DNA from: Botrytis cinerea B05.10
Taxonomy: Eukaryota > Ascomycota > Leotiomycetes > Helotiales > Sclerotiniaceae
Reading direction: 5' to 3'
Assembly (NCBI RefSeq): GCF_000143535.2
Contig: NC_037319.1
Location: 1,488,001 to 1,552,000, forward strand
DNA length: 64,000 bases
A program made the translations under genes and the position numbers. The notes below the pieces were generated by a model that had not been told where the DNA came from, ran no database searches, and saw only the letters and a program-made list of their open reading frames with translations. Below are positions 33,301-46,240 of this stretch, piece by piece. The first letter of the stretch is position 1; each line of letters opens with the position of its first letter.

Positions 33301-35834
33301 CTACTGTCAATATTGAAAGCACACAAGGCCAACCCAGAAATGGAGTTAGACCATTCTGATATTCGAGCCGATTTACTTGTCGATTGCGTACAGAAAACAG
33401 CCAGTCCACAGGTACAGAACGGTGCTTTATTGATGATTGCCGCTCTTGCAGACATCGCCCCAGAAGTTGTTCTCCACAGTGTTATGCCCATTTTTACCTT
33501 TATGGGAAGCTCTGTACTGAGACAGAATGATGATTATTCTGCACATGTCATTAGTCAAACCATTCGTGAGGTCATTCCACCTCTTATCACCTCGCTTCGA
33601 AAAGACAAAGGCAACCCTGTCACAGGGGCTGCTGAGTTGCTCTTGAGCTTTGTTGCGGCGTATGAGCATATTCCTGTCCACCGCAGAAAGGGACTATTTA
33701 TTTCTTTAGTTCAGACTCTAGGAGCAGAAGACTTCCTATTCGCATTATTAATAATGTTGGTGGATAAATATGGTGTCAACGATGATATCAAATCCTTCTC
33801 TGCGGAGCTGACCAACGCATTCAGCGTGGAAGTTCAACTTCAATCTGCAATCAAATACCTCGAGCTGATCGATGATCTCTTGGCTCCCAAGCCAACATTT
33901 TCGCTGATTTTACTAGGAGCTCATGAGGAGATTGACCCACAACGTGCAGCTCTCCATGAACTCACGCTTCTTCCACACATCCTCTCTCAACGACGATTGA
34001 TTACACAAACTGCGAAACTTCTTGATAGAGACGATATGGACGCTGCTAGAATTCGCGAGCTCTACTCCACGTTACTGGAAAACTTGTTGGTCTTGACAGA
34101 AACTTTGAAAGACAAGAAAGCAATGCACAATGCTTGTGGAGATATCCTAGAAAGCATTTTGGGTCTCCTTTCCACAAGCGAGTTTGTCAAATCAGTCGAG
34201 GGGCTCTTGGATAGACCTAACGAGGACTTGCGACGAAAGATTTTGCGCTCTTTACAGGTTCGCATCGACCAGGAAAGCGCATCAGATGCCGTCTCAAGAG
34301 TGGCAATGCTTGGTTTCTTGCCTCAGCTTACCTCAATCATTCGAGAGTCTACTGACATGCCTTATAAGCGTACTGCTGTGGCTTGTGTTGAAAAAATCTC
34401 AGAGAAATATGGAAAGAAGGATCTCGAAGCTGTGTCTGCAGCAGCAGAAACAATTGCAAGTAATCATTGCTTGGGCCAGAGTGATACTGGCTTGCAAATT
34501 ATGGCTCTTCTGTCCTTAGCTTCTTTGGTAGAGATTTTGCGAGAAGGTATAGTTTCTGTATTGCCTGTTGCCATTCCAAAGGCTTTAGAGTACATCAAAT
34601 CAAGCATCGAAGACACTGTTGAGGCTCAAAAACTCCACAACGCTGGATACACTTTTATAAGCGCTCTCGTACAACATCTTCCATATATGATTACAGGCGG
34701 ATACCTCGATACCCTTCTTTCAATCTCCAACAACTCAGCAGAGGCTGAGCTCGAAGATGAGGCAGATGAAATCAGAGAAAATTGTCTTCACTTGGCTGCA
34801 AAGCGCGTGGATGCTAAGAGTATGTTTTTCGCCTTGGAGAAAAATTGGGCGCAAGCAGTAACGGCAGGAACTTGGGTACGTTTTCTATTGCTACTCTTAA
34901 AAGTTTTATGACTACCTACTAATTTAAATAGGCCATCCGTGAACAACTTGAGATGCTTAGCATGTCAATCAAAGCTCATCCAAAGAGTGTTGTCTCTAAA
35001 CATTCCTCTATACTAGCAAAGATTTTCCAAAACGCATTCGATCTTCGAAGACAATTGTCTAATGCGGATGATTATGATCAAAGCGATGAGACTATTTCGG
35101 AAATAGAAGGACAGGTGAATGAAGTCGCTCTAGAGATGATTTATAAGTTCAACGACTCGACATTTAGACCTATATTCTCCAACCTTGTTGAATGGGCGTC
35201 ATCCTCATTGCCCAAGAAAGATAAGTCTGGCAGAAACCTGCGTCTGCAGAGTGTTTACGGGTTTATGGCCGTTTTCTTCGGCAACCTCAAGTCAATCGTA
35301 ACAAGCTATGCCACATACTTGCTTGACAATGCCGTACAGATCTTGAAAGAGACCGATATTAAGAATGACGCTTCGAGAGAATTATGGACAAGAGTTCTTC
35401 GAGCTTTGGTGCCATGTTTCGAGCATGATCAAGATGACTTTTGGCAATCCCCAGCTCATTTCAAGGCAATTGCACATGTCTTGTGTGATCAATTTGGGAA
35501 CGCCTCGGGATTACCTTTGATCGATGAACTTGTTCCCGCTATCGTTGAACTTGCTGCTGCCGCTGATTCTTCGGATCATCATAAGGAACTCAACGGGATG
35601 ATCTTGAAGCATCTCCGTTCAGAAGTATCCAGTGTTAGACTCGCAGCAGTCAAGTGCGAGCAAGCATTGACGGATAGATTGGGAGAGGAATGGTTGGCCA
35701 TGCTCCCAGAAATGTTGCCATTCATTAGTGAGCTCCAAGAGGATGACGATGAGATTGTAGAGAAGGAGACGAATCGCTGGATTGTTAAGATCGAGGGGGT
35801 GTTGGGAGAGAGTCTGGACTCCATGCTTCAATAA
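30330..35834 (+). CDS. UTP10: U3 snoRNP-associated protein Utp10
   Basis: Exons are 30330-30706, 30756-34875 and 34932-35834, with introns of 49 and 56 nt, giving 1799 residues, the usual size of the family. Utp10 is a giant HEAT-repeat scaffold of the t-UTP subcomplex of the small-subunit processome in the nucleolus. It is needed for rDNA transcription and 18S pre-rRNA processing. The N-terminus MASSLKAQLAQIATNSTNSLNLKAQKASHSKSL is the conserved signature, and SLIFEPRVAASQSFDTLYTLC follows. Long helical repeats occupy the rest, and the C-terminal BP28-type domain lies in exon 3 (LVEWASSSLPKKDKSGRNLR, FWQSPAHFKAIAHVLCDQFG). An acidic loop with EEDEDVVMGDDD lies in the first third. Confidence 0.96.
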
Positions 35835-36016
35835 ATGTAGATATACCTGAACAAAAATAACGGAGTTATCTTGGAGCTCAAATAGTTTATTTAATTGAGG
35901 TTTAATGAATGGATAATCACACCCGATGACAACGTTTTAATATTACATTGTTACCATTGATCAAGTGGATACCCTTATATACCGTCGCTGGATGAAATGT
36001 TCAGTTTAGTCAATGT

Positions 36017-36022
36017 CACGTG
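36017..36022. promoter_or_regulatory. CACGTG element upstream of RDH54
   Basis: GTCACGTG lies about 90 bp before the RDH54 ATG in the short UTP10-RDH54 gap. An ACGCGA sequence about 25 bp downstream (36043-36048) resembles the MluI-box core of cell-cycle-regulated repair genes. Both are short motifs and weak evidence. Confidence 0.3.
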
Positions 36023-36112
36023 CAGGCGCGCATCGAAACTTACGCGACAAAACACGAACCTTATGGCCACCGCGTCTCAGCATTTGCCTTTCTTTCAACA
36101 AACCAAAATAAA

Positions 36113-39053
36113 ATGTTCAAACCATTCCGGCCTCCACTCTTGAAGAGTGTGCCGAAACCTTCTAAGCCGGTCGATGAGTTCTCAGATGTCCAGGTTATAT
36201 CAGATTCCGAGGAAGAAATTTTGACCAAACCAGCTGCAAAGAAGAGACGGCTTCTGATTCACAATGTTGAGGAGGCTCCAAAGATTAAGGCTCCGATCAC
36301 ATCTTCGGCTGCCAATGCGCCTCGAAAACCTTTGATGGTTGTAAAGAATCCTGTTGAAGCAACTCAAGCCCCTACTCCATCTGAAAATCCAAGTAGTATT
36401 GACGGATACTATTTGGTACTATGGTAAGTGTTCGCCCCCCCTCGAATTCCGAAATCGTATTAATGAATTCCACAGGCGCAAATTCACGATGAAGAAACAT
36501 AAGACCTGGGATGGGGACGGAATACTCGCAGTCACCGGAGGATACGCCCGACTTCAAAATATTGATGGTAGAGATATGGGCCGCTGCATGTATAATGAGC
36601 CTTTATTGCCCGGCAGCACATTGAGCATTGGTGGGAAAGATGTTGAGATTGATGCAGCCATTACAAAAGCAGATTTTCTTTCTGGCCGACACTTTTTAAA
36701 TAATAGTAGTAAATCTTCTATAGCAGACAGTCATAGCAGTCCAGCCGCACGACCTCCGCCTCATCCAACCCTATCAAATATATCGAAAAACAATTCTACG
36801 AGCACACTTGGGAAGAGGAAAGATAGTGGCTTAGGCTCGGCAATTCCTGCCAAAACCTTCTATGCCTCTACTCCGAAAAGTGATGCAGTCAAATCCCAAT
36901 TCAAGAATCCTCTTCTAGCAACGACGGTCATGCCACAAAATAAAAGCGGTACGCCTACTCCCCGTCATGATCCCTCTGTACCAGGGGCAATCGTAATGCA
37001 ACGGCCAAACCCTAAGTATGTTGCGAAAGGCAAGCAAGTTGTGGATGTTGTCGTCGATCCCTTCTTGGGTCGCCATTTACGTGATCATCAAAAGGAGGGA
37101 GTTAAGTTTTTGTACGAGTGCGTTATGGGCTACCGTTCTTTTAATGGGCAGGGTGCAATCTTAGCTGATGAGATGGGTCTGGGAAAGACACTGCAGACAA
37201 TCGCGCTGTTATGGACATTATTGAAGCAAAATCCGGAGCATCCACACGAGGGGGGCGTCATAAAGAAGGCCTTGATTGTCTGTCCTGTAACTCTTATCTC
37301 CAACTGGAAAGCAGAATTCAACAAGTGGCTTGGTAATGAAAGAATCGGCGTTTTTGTTGCCGATGGATCTAAAAACATTCGACTTACTGATTTCACTCAC
37401 GGCAAGAGTTACAGCGTCATGATCATCGGGTACGAGAAGTTACGCACAGTGCAAGAAGAGCTAAAGAAAGGGAGTGGAATAGATATAGTCGTAGCTGATG
37501 AAGGGCACCGTTTGAAGACTGCTGCGAACAAATCGGCGCAGGCAATCAAGAATTTGAATACGGAGAGACGAGTTATTCTATCTGGAACACCCATACAAAA
37601 TGATCTGTCGGAGTTCTTCACAATGGTAGACTTTGTGAACCCCGGTCTTCTCAATGGCTACAATACTTTCAAAAAATGTTTCGAGGCCCCAATATTGAAA
37701 AGCAGACAGCCAGGTGCTACAGAGAGCGACATGGAGAAAGGAACGGCTCGAGAAGAGGAGTTGGCTGAGTTGACAAAGTTATTCATATTACGTCGCAACG
37801 CCAGCATACTTGCAAAATACTTGAAGCCAAAGACAGAATATGTATTGTTCTGCAAGCCCACGCAAGCTCAGGCTGAAGTGTATCAGCATGTTCTTGCCTC
37901 TCCGGTCTTCGGTAGAGTCCTTGGCAGCTCAGAGGCCTCTCTACAGCTTATCACCATGCTCAAGAAAGTCTGCAACGCTCCGAGCCTCCTTGTCAAAAAG
38001 AGTGATACAGATACTCCTAGCAATTCAAACGTTGCTCAGCTTCTAGAAAGCATACCTCCCGAGATTCTCAAGAAAAATCCAGTTGTGGCAAGCAGTAAAT
38101 TCAGAGTTTTAAATCGTATGCTCATGCGGCTTTCGAAGTCAACTACTGAAAAGATAGTTATTGTCTCCAACTACACTTCTACTCTCGACCTGTTGGTGTC
38201 ACACCTTTCGTCATTGAACTTACCCTTTCTGCGCCTCGATGGTAGCACTCCTCAGGCAAAACGGCAGGATCTAGTAAACACGTTCAACAAGACACCTGCA
38301 TCGAAATATTTTGCCTTTCTGCTTTCGGCTAAATCTGGCGGTGCCGGTATAAACCTGATTGGGGCCTCACGCCTCGTACTGTTTGACGTTGACTGGAATC
38401 CTGCTACCGACCTTCAAGCCATGGCACGTATCCACCGCGACGGGCAAAAGCGTCCAGTCAAGATATACAGGTTTCTGATGTCGGGAGGCATGGATGAAAA
38501 GATATACCAGCGACAAGTTACCAAGATGGGACTCGCCGACAGTGTCATGGATGGCAAGAAGAACGAAGCGAGTTTCTCAGCCGATGAGCTGCGAGATCTC
38601 TTTAGGTTGGATGTAAATGCGCAATGCCAAACTCACGAACTCCTAGGTTGCGATTGTGGAGGGGTTGGTCGCGAGGAGCCAGTTGTATCAGCATCTGAGA
38701 TGCCGGAGCCCAATAAAGAGATCAGTGCCAGCGAAGAGGATGAAGAGGACGACGATGATGAGTTCCCTATCAATCCAGCTTGTTCTCTGGTGCCAGCAAC
38801 TAAAGCAAATGTGGAGGCCCAGCAAAAGATTGCTCTAGAAGCCACTAAAGGAAAACGATCCAAGAAAGGAAAGAAGATGCAAGCGTTAATGGAGTACAGA
38901 CACATTGATACTTCAATGTTCCATGTTAAATCGGCAGATTCGATTGGTACAGAGGTAGACGACGTAAAACAGTCTCTAGATGACGAAGTCTTACTTTCAG
39001 TTCTAGAGGATGAAAGATGTAAAGTTTGCTATGTTTTTGCTAAGAAAGGATAG
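36113..39053 (+). CDS. RDH54: Rdh54/Tid1-type SNF2 DNA translocase (Rad54B-like)
   Basis: Exons are 36113-36423 and 36476-39053, with a 52-nt intron, giving 962 residues. This SWI2/SNF2 translocase acts with Rad51/Dmc1 in homologous recombination and removes recombinase from duplex DNA. The N-terminal DUF2439-like segment [20 protein letters not shown] separates it from Rad54 proper. Motor motifs are intact: DEMGLGKT (335-342, Lys341 in motif I), DEGH (445-448, motif II), SGTPIQND (motif III) and QAMARIHRDGQ (751-761, motif VI). The C-terminus carries a Cys/His-containing stretch (CQTHELLGCDCGGVGRE) and an acidic run with EEDEEDDDDE. The intron interrupts the codon for W104. Start MFKPFRPPLLK is the usual family opening; upstream in-frame sequence lacks ATG. 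Confidence 0.95.
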
Positions 39054-39735
39054 ATACGGTATCAAGATAAACGTTTGGGTGGGGATAAACATTGATTTGC
39101 ATTGCCAGGCGCTACAAGATGGGTTCTATATATGGCATGCGGGAGTTTTTGCTGGAAATCTTAGATGTATGATGATGATGCTGACGATGCTGCCGGAGTC
39201 GAACTTCTGGGAAGACCATAGAATGAAGCCGAGGCGATTAGGAACGGAATCGGCTTATATATATATTGATCAATGTAAAGAACTTAATACATGATAAACA
39301 ATCCCTACTTTAAATTTCATGCAGCCCATACGATTATTTTATTGAGGGCTATGTCTGGAATGCATACATAAATCCTTTATAAATCCTTTCTTCGATGCCC
39401 TTCTCTGTCCAGATTTCACCTGAATTTCAAGCTCATTTTCAAAGTTTCAATTGGTGGGGAGCTTCGAGCTATACCAATAGTAGCTAGCGTCTCTTTCTGT
39501 GGTGATGACCTAAAGTTCGAGCCACATCTCAAAAGCTCGAGGGCCAAAAAGTCGAAACATATGATAACACATCTTCTTTCGAAGAACAGTCAACTTATAC
39601 ATTTCTTTCATGTCCTTCCTTCGTTAAATACATTGTCGCAAACAACACTTCGAGGGAAGAGTTGAGTCAAATTTTTAATTTGCGTGCAAATTCACTTTAA
39701 AAGAAAGGTCTTGAAGGCCAAAAAATAATTTCAAG
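39054..39735. other. RDH54-SEC63 intergenic region
   Basis: 682 bp in tandem orientation. A TATATATAT run near 39256-39265 may belong to the RDH54 3' end. The last 200 bp are the probable SEC63 promoter and leader. No further gene seen. Confidence 0.6.
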
Positions 39736-41990
39736 ATGAGTGGAACGGATTATTCCTACGATGAACAGGTATGTAACATTTGCGCATGCAGCTCCAGCAG
39801 ATCAGCTAACATTTTGTAGGGGCAATTCTTCCCTATCTTCGTCGGTACCCTGGTTGGAATCGTATCTACAGCTTTGACTTGGGATGTTCTAAGACCCAGA
39901 TCAGATCCAGGTGCCACGGCGCCCCGAATAAAGACGGATTACAAGCCAGAACATGCGGAATTAATCGATAGTCAAAGGAGGGCGCAGAGAAGAAAACAGA
40001 GAAAGATAAAACGCATGATTGCCATGGTTGTGGGGTGGGCGGTAGTAGCTCTTATGGCATACCAATTTCAAGTCACAGCCAGAACTGTAGCCAAAATCTG
40101 GAATCCATATGACATCTTGGATATTAAAGAGGTAAGTTAGGTCCAGGTACGTTTCTTTTGGGATATTAGCTAATTTCGCAACAGTCCGCTACTGAAAAAG
40201 AAATCAAATCACACTACAAACGACTTTCGTTGAAATTCCACCCTGATAAGATTAGACCTGACCCAGCTAAAAACCAAACAATCGAATCATTGAACGACTA
40301 TTTCGTAGAGCTTACAAAGGCATACAAGGCGCTTACTGATGAGGAGATCCGAAACAACTATATACAATTTGGACATCCTGATGGCAAACAGAGCTTTAGC
40401 ATCGGAATTGCTTTACCTACCTGGATCGTCTCTGAAGGAAACGGAAAATATGTCGTGCTTGTATATGCGCTTCTTTTGGGAGTTTTACTTCCTTACCTTG
40501 TCGGAACCTGGTGGTATGGCACCCAGCGCATGTCAAAAGAGAAGGTCTTGATTGAAAGTGCCAACAATTTGTTCCAAGAATATCAAGAGAGCATTACCGA
40601 GGGTGGAATTGTTGGTGCCTTAAGTAGTGGTGTTGAATACAAGAAAATTTTGAAAGGCCACAAAGCTGACTCGGGACTTGGCAAACTGGAATCAAGAGTT
40701 CTTGCAGAAGGAGATGGGATTACTGCTGCAGCTGGCTTGTCAGCCAAGGACAAAACAAAGCTAGAGGATTTGGATGGCGGCGCTCGACGAAAGGCACTTG
40801 CGTTACTATGGGCATACTTGGGCCGAACTGAACTGGAAGACTCTGAACTCAATAAGGCAAAATACGAAGTTGCTCCTATCGCTCATGACCTCAACAATGC
40901 ATTCACAGCTATCACGCTCGCTTTCGGAACTACTGGCCCTATTCTTGCATCATACTCGACTGCTCAAAACATCGTTCAAGCTTTACCACCAAATGCCTCT
41001 CCCCTTCTTCAATTGCCATATATTACTCCAGCTATCGCAAAGGCAATTGAAGGCGACTCTAAAACTCATTTGACCCTTCAACAGTATATGGCACTACCAA
41101 ACGCATACCGAAAGAAGTTGAGTGTTGGAAATGGGCTTCTCACAGAAGCCCAATACAAAACCGCTATGTCTACTGCAAAGCAACTTCCTCATTTACAGGT
41201 TGAGAAGGCATTCTTCAAGGTTACAGGCGAAAAGTTTATCACCCCTAGCTCATTAGTATCCTTTGTTGTCAAAGGACGATTTATCCCTCCTGGAAGCGAG
41301 AACGTCCCTAAGGTTAACGAACTCGATTTGGAAGATATTGACCCAGACGAGGATGATCTCGATGCCATCCTTGGTCGCGCGAAGAAGTCTGCCAAGGGCG
41401 AAAAGGCTGAAAATAAGCAGGTCTTCCCACCTCTTGCATTCGCCCCCTACTTTACACGTGACCATTCGCCTAAATGGCATGTTTTCCTCACTGATAGCAA
41501 GCAAGGCAAAATTGCTGTACCACCTTTCACATTTTTCGCCTTTGACAAACCCATATTTGATGAAAGTGGAAAACCTACCTTCAATATGCAAACGCTCAAG
41601 GCACAGTTCCAGGCCCCTCCACAACCCGGAAGTTACACTTTTGTTATGCATCTCATCTGTGACTCATATGTTGGATTTGATACCAAACTTGAAGCTACAC
41701 TTGTCGTGGAAGACGCTAGTAAGGCGATGGAAATCGATGCAGAGGATGATATTAGTGAGCCGGATGAAGGTATGTTAAATCCAGAATGATCATTTCTAAC
41801 TAAACTTGTACTAACAAAATTCATAATAGATTCCCTGGCAGGACAGATGCAAGCCATGAAAACCGGTGTCCCGCCACCCAAAAAGAAGAAGCAAATCACT
41901 CAAGACTCGAGTGATGAGGATAGCAACACTGAAGAAGAAGTTGATGAACAGAGTGAAACGGATACAGACACGGATACTGATGGGGAATAA
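39736..41990 (+). CDS. SEC63: ER translocon component Sec63 (DnaJ-like)
   Basis: Exons are 39736-39768, 39820-40131, 40185-41769 and 41830-41990, giving 696 residues. Sec63 is an ER membrane J-protein that recruits the lumenal Hsp70 (BiP/Kar2) to the Sec61 translocon for post-translational import. Three membrane segments are visible at about 13-30, 76-93 and 205-225. The lumenal J-domain between TM2 and TM3 has the HPD triad at 134-136, in LKFHPDKI. A Sec63/Brl domain follows, including the NGLLTEAQYKTA region. The tail from about 660 is acidic (SSDEDSNTEEEVDE, then DTDTDTDGE), consistent with the known Sec62-binding, CK2-phosphorylated end. Exon 1 codes only MSGTDYSYDEQ. All introns are 51-60 nt. 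Confidence 0.96.
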
Positions 41991-42662
41991 TGAGTCATGC
42001 TCGTCTACTTCTAAATCTATATCATGAATTCGTTCTGAAGCGGATTTTCAATTCTTACTTTTTTACGCCTAACTTATTGAATCTCTTGGGTGTTTGGGAT
42101 TTTTCTTTATTGGGGGAAACTTTATCGTGTGTATTTGTACAAAATAGGCGTGATGAGCATTTTGGGTTGGCGTTGTATGTTGTACACATGGCTTGTTGTG
42201 TGCGGCTGTCGCTTTGCTTGGGGTAGAGCAGAACAGAGCAGAACGGAAATGCAATGAATTGAAAATCTCTATTATGAAAGAATGAATACGTTTAATCTTC
42301 TTACGTTTATTCCAATCACATCATCCACAAGCTTAGCATACATGTAAATGCGTCGACTGTTTTTATGGTGCAAATGATGTAAAGCATCTGGTGAAAGTGA
42401 CACATTTGACATTTGACTACATAAATAATTCGGCGCCCAATTCAATCTTTTCATTGCTTTCTGACATTAGGACCAGATCCACATTCAAATAGGGATTCAA
42501 AACTCCAAACTCCTGCGCGCCGATCCAGAACTCCCATCTTGGCGCTCCTTTTCTTCCTCCCATATAAAGACGAAAAGAAAGAGATTTCAATGAGATACAA
42601 CCATCACAACTCTACCAATCCATCTCTCGCCGTCCCAGTCCCAGTCCCAGCTCACAATTTCC
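41991..42662. other. Convergent 3' region between SEC63 and a DENN-type gene
   Basis: 672 bp, with a GCAGAACAGAGCAGAACG repeat at 42226-42245 and CCCAGTC repeats near 42631-42650. No gene seen. Confidence 0.6.
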
Positions 42663-44655
42663 CTAACAAATCCTCACACCACAAATATCCACTCCCCTTC
42701 CTTCAATCTTTGCCTTCCTCCCAAAATATTCTCTTACGATTCCCTCTACAAACATATAATCGCCTGCGCTCCATACATCGAGACCCATGCGTTCCATATC
42801 TTCACTGCTAATGTATACACAGCTCATTCCATCCCCTTCTTCTTCTAAAGAGGAATCGTCTATTGCGTGAGCTCCTCCACCGCCACCACCAGAATTGTTA
42901 CGACTTCCTCTGTTGATTAATGGAGAAGAAGAACTATGTGAGTGTATTTGGTCATCTTCTCTTTCATCATCCGAGTCACTCGCATCAATGATATCACTCA
43001 AGCACGTAAGGATCTGCGTAGTCAAACGATGGAAATAGGCAATAATTCCCATCTCTGTTTCCGCCGTCATCATCCCACTAGCATTGAAACCTAACGGGGT
43101 AGGGAACGGATTTGGTGTATGAGGAGAGGACAGAAGTGCTGAATCAGCTTCCCATTCTTCTTGGGAATGCAGGCGTTGTTCGCCCGCTGAAGCCCACCAT
43201 ATGAATCCGGAATATGCGAGCGCAGCCCAGGATATGGGCTCGATGATAGAGTCTGTGTCGGAGATATCGAGATTTGGATCGTCTCGGGGAGGAAGAGTAG
43301 TAGTAGAGGTGTCAAGGGTGGTGGGGGAGGGAAATTGCTCGAGGTAGGAGGTGGTGGATGCGCGGCGCGAGGCGCTTATATCTGGGGAGGCGGGCTGAGG
43401 GGTTCGAGATAGACCCCATCGAAGGGCTTTGTAGCGACGTAGATCACGTTGAGTGGCTTTTAGTTCGATGCCGCCCGGCGATAATTCGATTTTGGGCCAA
43501 ACTTTTGCGGCGGAGGTGGAGGCGTGAGGTAATGGCATGGTTATTAGGACATCGTAGAGATGGGTTTTAGTAGCAAGAATACTGTCGGTTGTGCAGGCTA
43601 TCCAACCACATCCAGGTTCATCGCGCCCTTCGGTTTGAACGGTATCTTCGGAGGCGGCTCTTCGTTTTGATGCTTTTAGGTCATCTTCGAGGAGAGGTAT
43701 ATCGTGGACACCGATTGAGAAGAGGGGTCGAAGTCTCTGTGGCGGGGCAGTTGGCTCTAGTAGATCGCTAACTGCAAGTGGGATGTTTGAGAGAATAGAT
43801 ATGTCATACACTGTTTGATGTTAGTTGATATAAGAACGACATAGAAAGGCTTTCTAACCAAAATCGCATGTCTCATGTACAGGCGCATGCGCACTAATCA
43901 AAATCCTCCTCCGTAAAAGTGCAGCTCTATATATTGGGAATATCATAGGGCCAAATGTGTCCAATAGTCTTGGTAAGCTCCAAGCAGGGTGATATACCGA
44001 CAATGTGTGTCCAGGGGGTATTAAAGCTGTGCCATCGGACGCTGAACGATCTCTGTTGTGACCTCTTGCTTTCGGTGGTGTGTTCCGAGCTTTGTATCTA
44101 GCACTCGACGGAGAATCAAGTAGTGAGTCGGTCTCCCTACTTTTGCCTAGATCATTGCCTTTGTGACTCTCCCAAAATCCCTCAAGTCGCTCCGTCTTGC
44201 TTTCGTCGAGTATAAGCTCACTGAAAAGAGCGTCAGCACGTATCGCATCAATTGGTTGCGCAGCCATACCTTGCGAGATCTTTTAAGCTCTCAGCATGCT
44301 TCCAACTCCTACCCAATCTTCCATAACTCAAAGGTACCATAATACCTACAGCAATCATCCTCGCATTCCTCGAACTCTTATCCGCAGGCGCGTTGACGAA
44401 TGCGCTGAGTCCTGCATAATTATCATGGGTGAAATATATAAGATCCTCTTCCACCGTGTGTAAGCCCGATGGCAGACTCCTATATTCGACCACTCCATCT
44501 AGTTCGATGCCTGGTAATGAACGTTTCCATCCAATTGTATAGCCAGCCTTGATATCGAAATATATCATGAACAGTGCCGAGACGGGTGGGAGATCAGCAT
44601 TGGTGTTACTAATTTCGATATTCAATGGATCTTCTCCTTGACGTTGGGCTGCCAT
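42663..44655 (-). CDS. LCHN/DENN-domain family protein (DUF2347-DUF4484 type)
   Basis: Exons are 44655-44270, 44220-43859 and 43810-42663, with introns of 49 and 48 nt, giving 631 residues. The N-terminus has the conserved LCHN signature: FDIKAGYTIGWKRSLPG, GVVEYRSLPSGLHTVEEDLIYF and SYGRLGRSWKHAESLKDLA. Exon 2 carries the phospho-rich linker, then LPRLLDTFGPMIFPIYRAALLRRRILI. Exon 3 has DISILSNIPL and the WIACTTDSIL segment followed by the C-terminal domain. The family is divergent DENN-fold, and DENN proteins generally act as GEFs or regulators of Rab GTPases in membrane traffic. No substrate can be named here. The third exon has a Gly run (SGGGGGGAHAI) and acidic patches. Confidence 0.85.
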
Positions 44656-46240
44656 CGCATATCCAAAGAAATGGGATTTATGTGTGAGGAATCAATATAG
44701 ATACGCCCTCGATCGAGGGTAAAGATATCTTAAGAAATATGGTTGTTGTGTTGTGCATTATTTGACAGTAATTCTTAGGCAGAATGACGATGTTTTTGGG
44801 GAGTTTGGGGATTAATTGTGGGTGACGAATAACCCCTTGTTCGTTTTAAGTTTGAGCTTACATGTAACACGTAGGACTACATTCTGACTACAGGAAGAAA
44901 GGGAACATCACATACATCGCATACATCGCATTACATCGAGATGCTTGATGTCTTTCGAGGAATCATGGGGAACTCTCCATATCAGATGGAAAATAAAGCC
45001 AAATAAACACCTCCCCTTTCTCTGGCCACATTTCCTTCTCTACAATGCCATTCATCCTTCTAGCAATGCCTGCGCTGGTATCAATATACATCTTTATCAT
45101 GAGGATATTGCAACATCACAAGGTCAACGGTGTCCATCACCATTGGTGAATAACCACCTAGTAGAATCTCTGCCCCTCTTTATACACACGAACCTGACTC
45201 ATATACAGACGGCTATCATCTGAAGTCCAGTGGTACAAGAAGATCTTAACCTACATAGGTCGCCTTTCCAATAGGGGATCATGTACCTACCTAGGTAAGC
45301 ACAGAAGCACTTGGAGATCAAGGCAGTTCTTGGTTGCAAGTTGTCCTCATGTTTGATCTTTATACTACCTTGTAGTTGTATTGGAGCAGAGCGACATGTT
45401 CTTCATAGATTCATGATTTTAAGCTATCTTTCGTTCTTGTACCTGTTGTGTTGGATGTCATTGTTTAATCAATCCACTGTTCTTTTCTTTGAGACCGCCT
45501 CAGAATACAGCTGGAAACATGTCCTGTTTGTCCAAAGCCATAACAAGGTTTTAAAGGCAAGTTGCAATATTCCATATCAACTTCGTCTTTGGCAGTTTAA
45601 TCAGACGTTTTAGCATGTGAAGATGAAGACCATATATAAATATTATGTTTGATTATGTACACGAGATGTACCATCTTCATTGTTGCCATAGCAATCTTCT
45701 CCATCATACCACCATTCATGAGAGTTCTGATCTCGAATTTGCTCGAAGGTCAAAAGAGCGTGGGCAGGGGCTGTGCCGTTTTCTTGTTTGTCCTTTTATT
45801 TAGAACAATCATGCCAGAAAGTTCTGTTGTCACTATCTTCAAGTAATAATAAAAGTACCTGCCTCAGAAAATCAAAGCATCTTCATAACACGGCACAGCA
45901 CAAGGACAGTAGAAGATACACACCTTGATAGTTCTCATCCCCATCATCAACAACATCAGATTCACTTTTCACATCAAGATCGCCACTTACCAAATTCGAG
46001 GGCATGTGGGTAACATGGGTAACACGATCTGATCTCTCTCGAAACAAACTCTCAAAAGAAACGCGCCTCGAGAGTGAATGGAAGTTTGTAAAAATTCTCA
46101 CATATCAGGTCTTTGTTATCTTCCTGTTGCTGCAATCTTTTCCCTTTTCCCGATCTGTCTTCTTTGCACAAATTTCAACAGCAAGAATTTGAATATCTAC
46201 AACAGAAAGTTGCAAAGATTTCAAAGTTAAAACTCCTACA
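44656..46240. other. Intergenic region, no gene assigned
   Basis: 1.6 kb between divergent genes. It includes a CATACATCG repeat near 44914-44940. Minus-strand open codons at 45883-46101 look mildly coding-like but could not be joined to further exons. Probable promoters lie at both ends. Confidence 0.5.

Noticed and set aside
41870..41890. A possible one-base frameshift before the acidic tail of SEC63
   Set aside because: Recounting the A run gave five A's, which keeps PPPKKKKQITQ and the acidic end in frame. The total coding length is then a whole number of codons.
45883..46101. A minus-strand 72-codon frame with an acidic segment, divergent from the 2EXR gene
   Set aside because: There is a possible donor inside it, but no downstream exon in phase could be found and no family is recognised.
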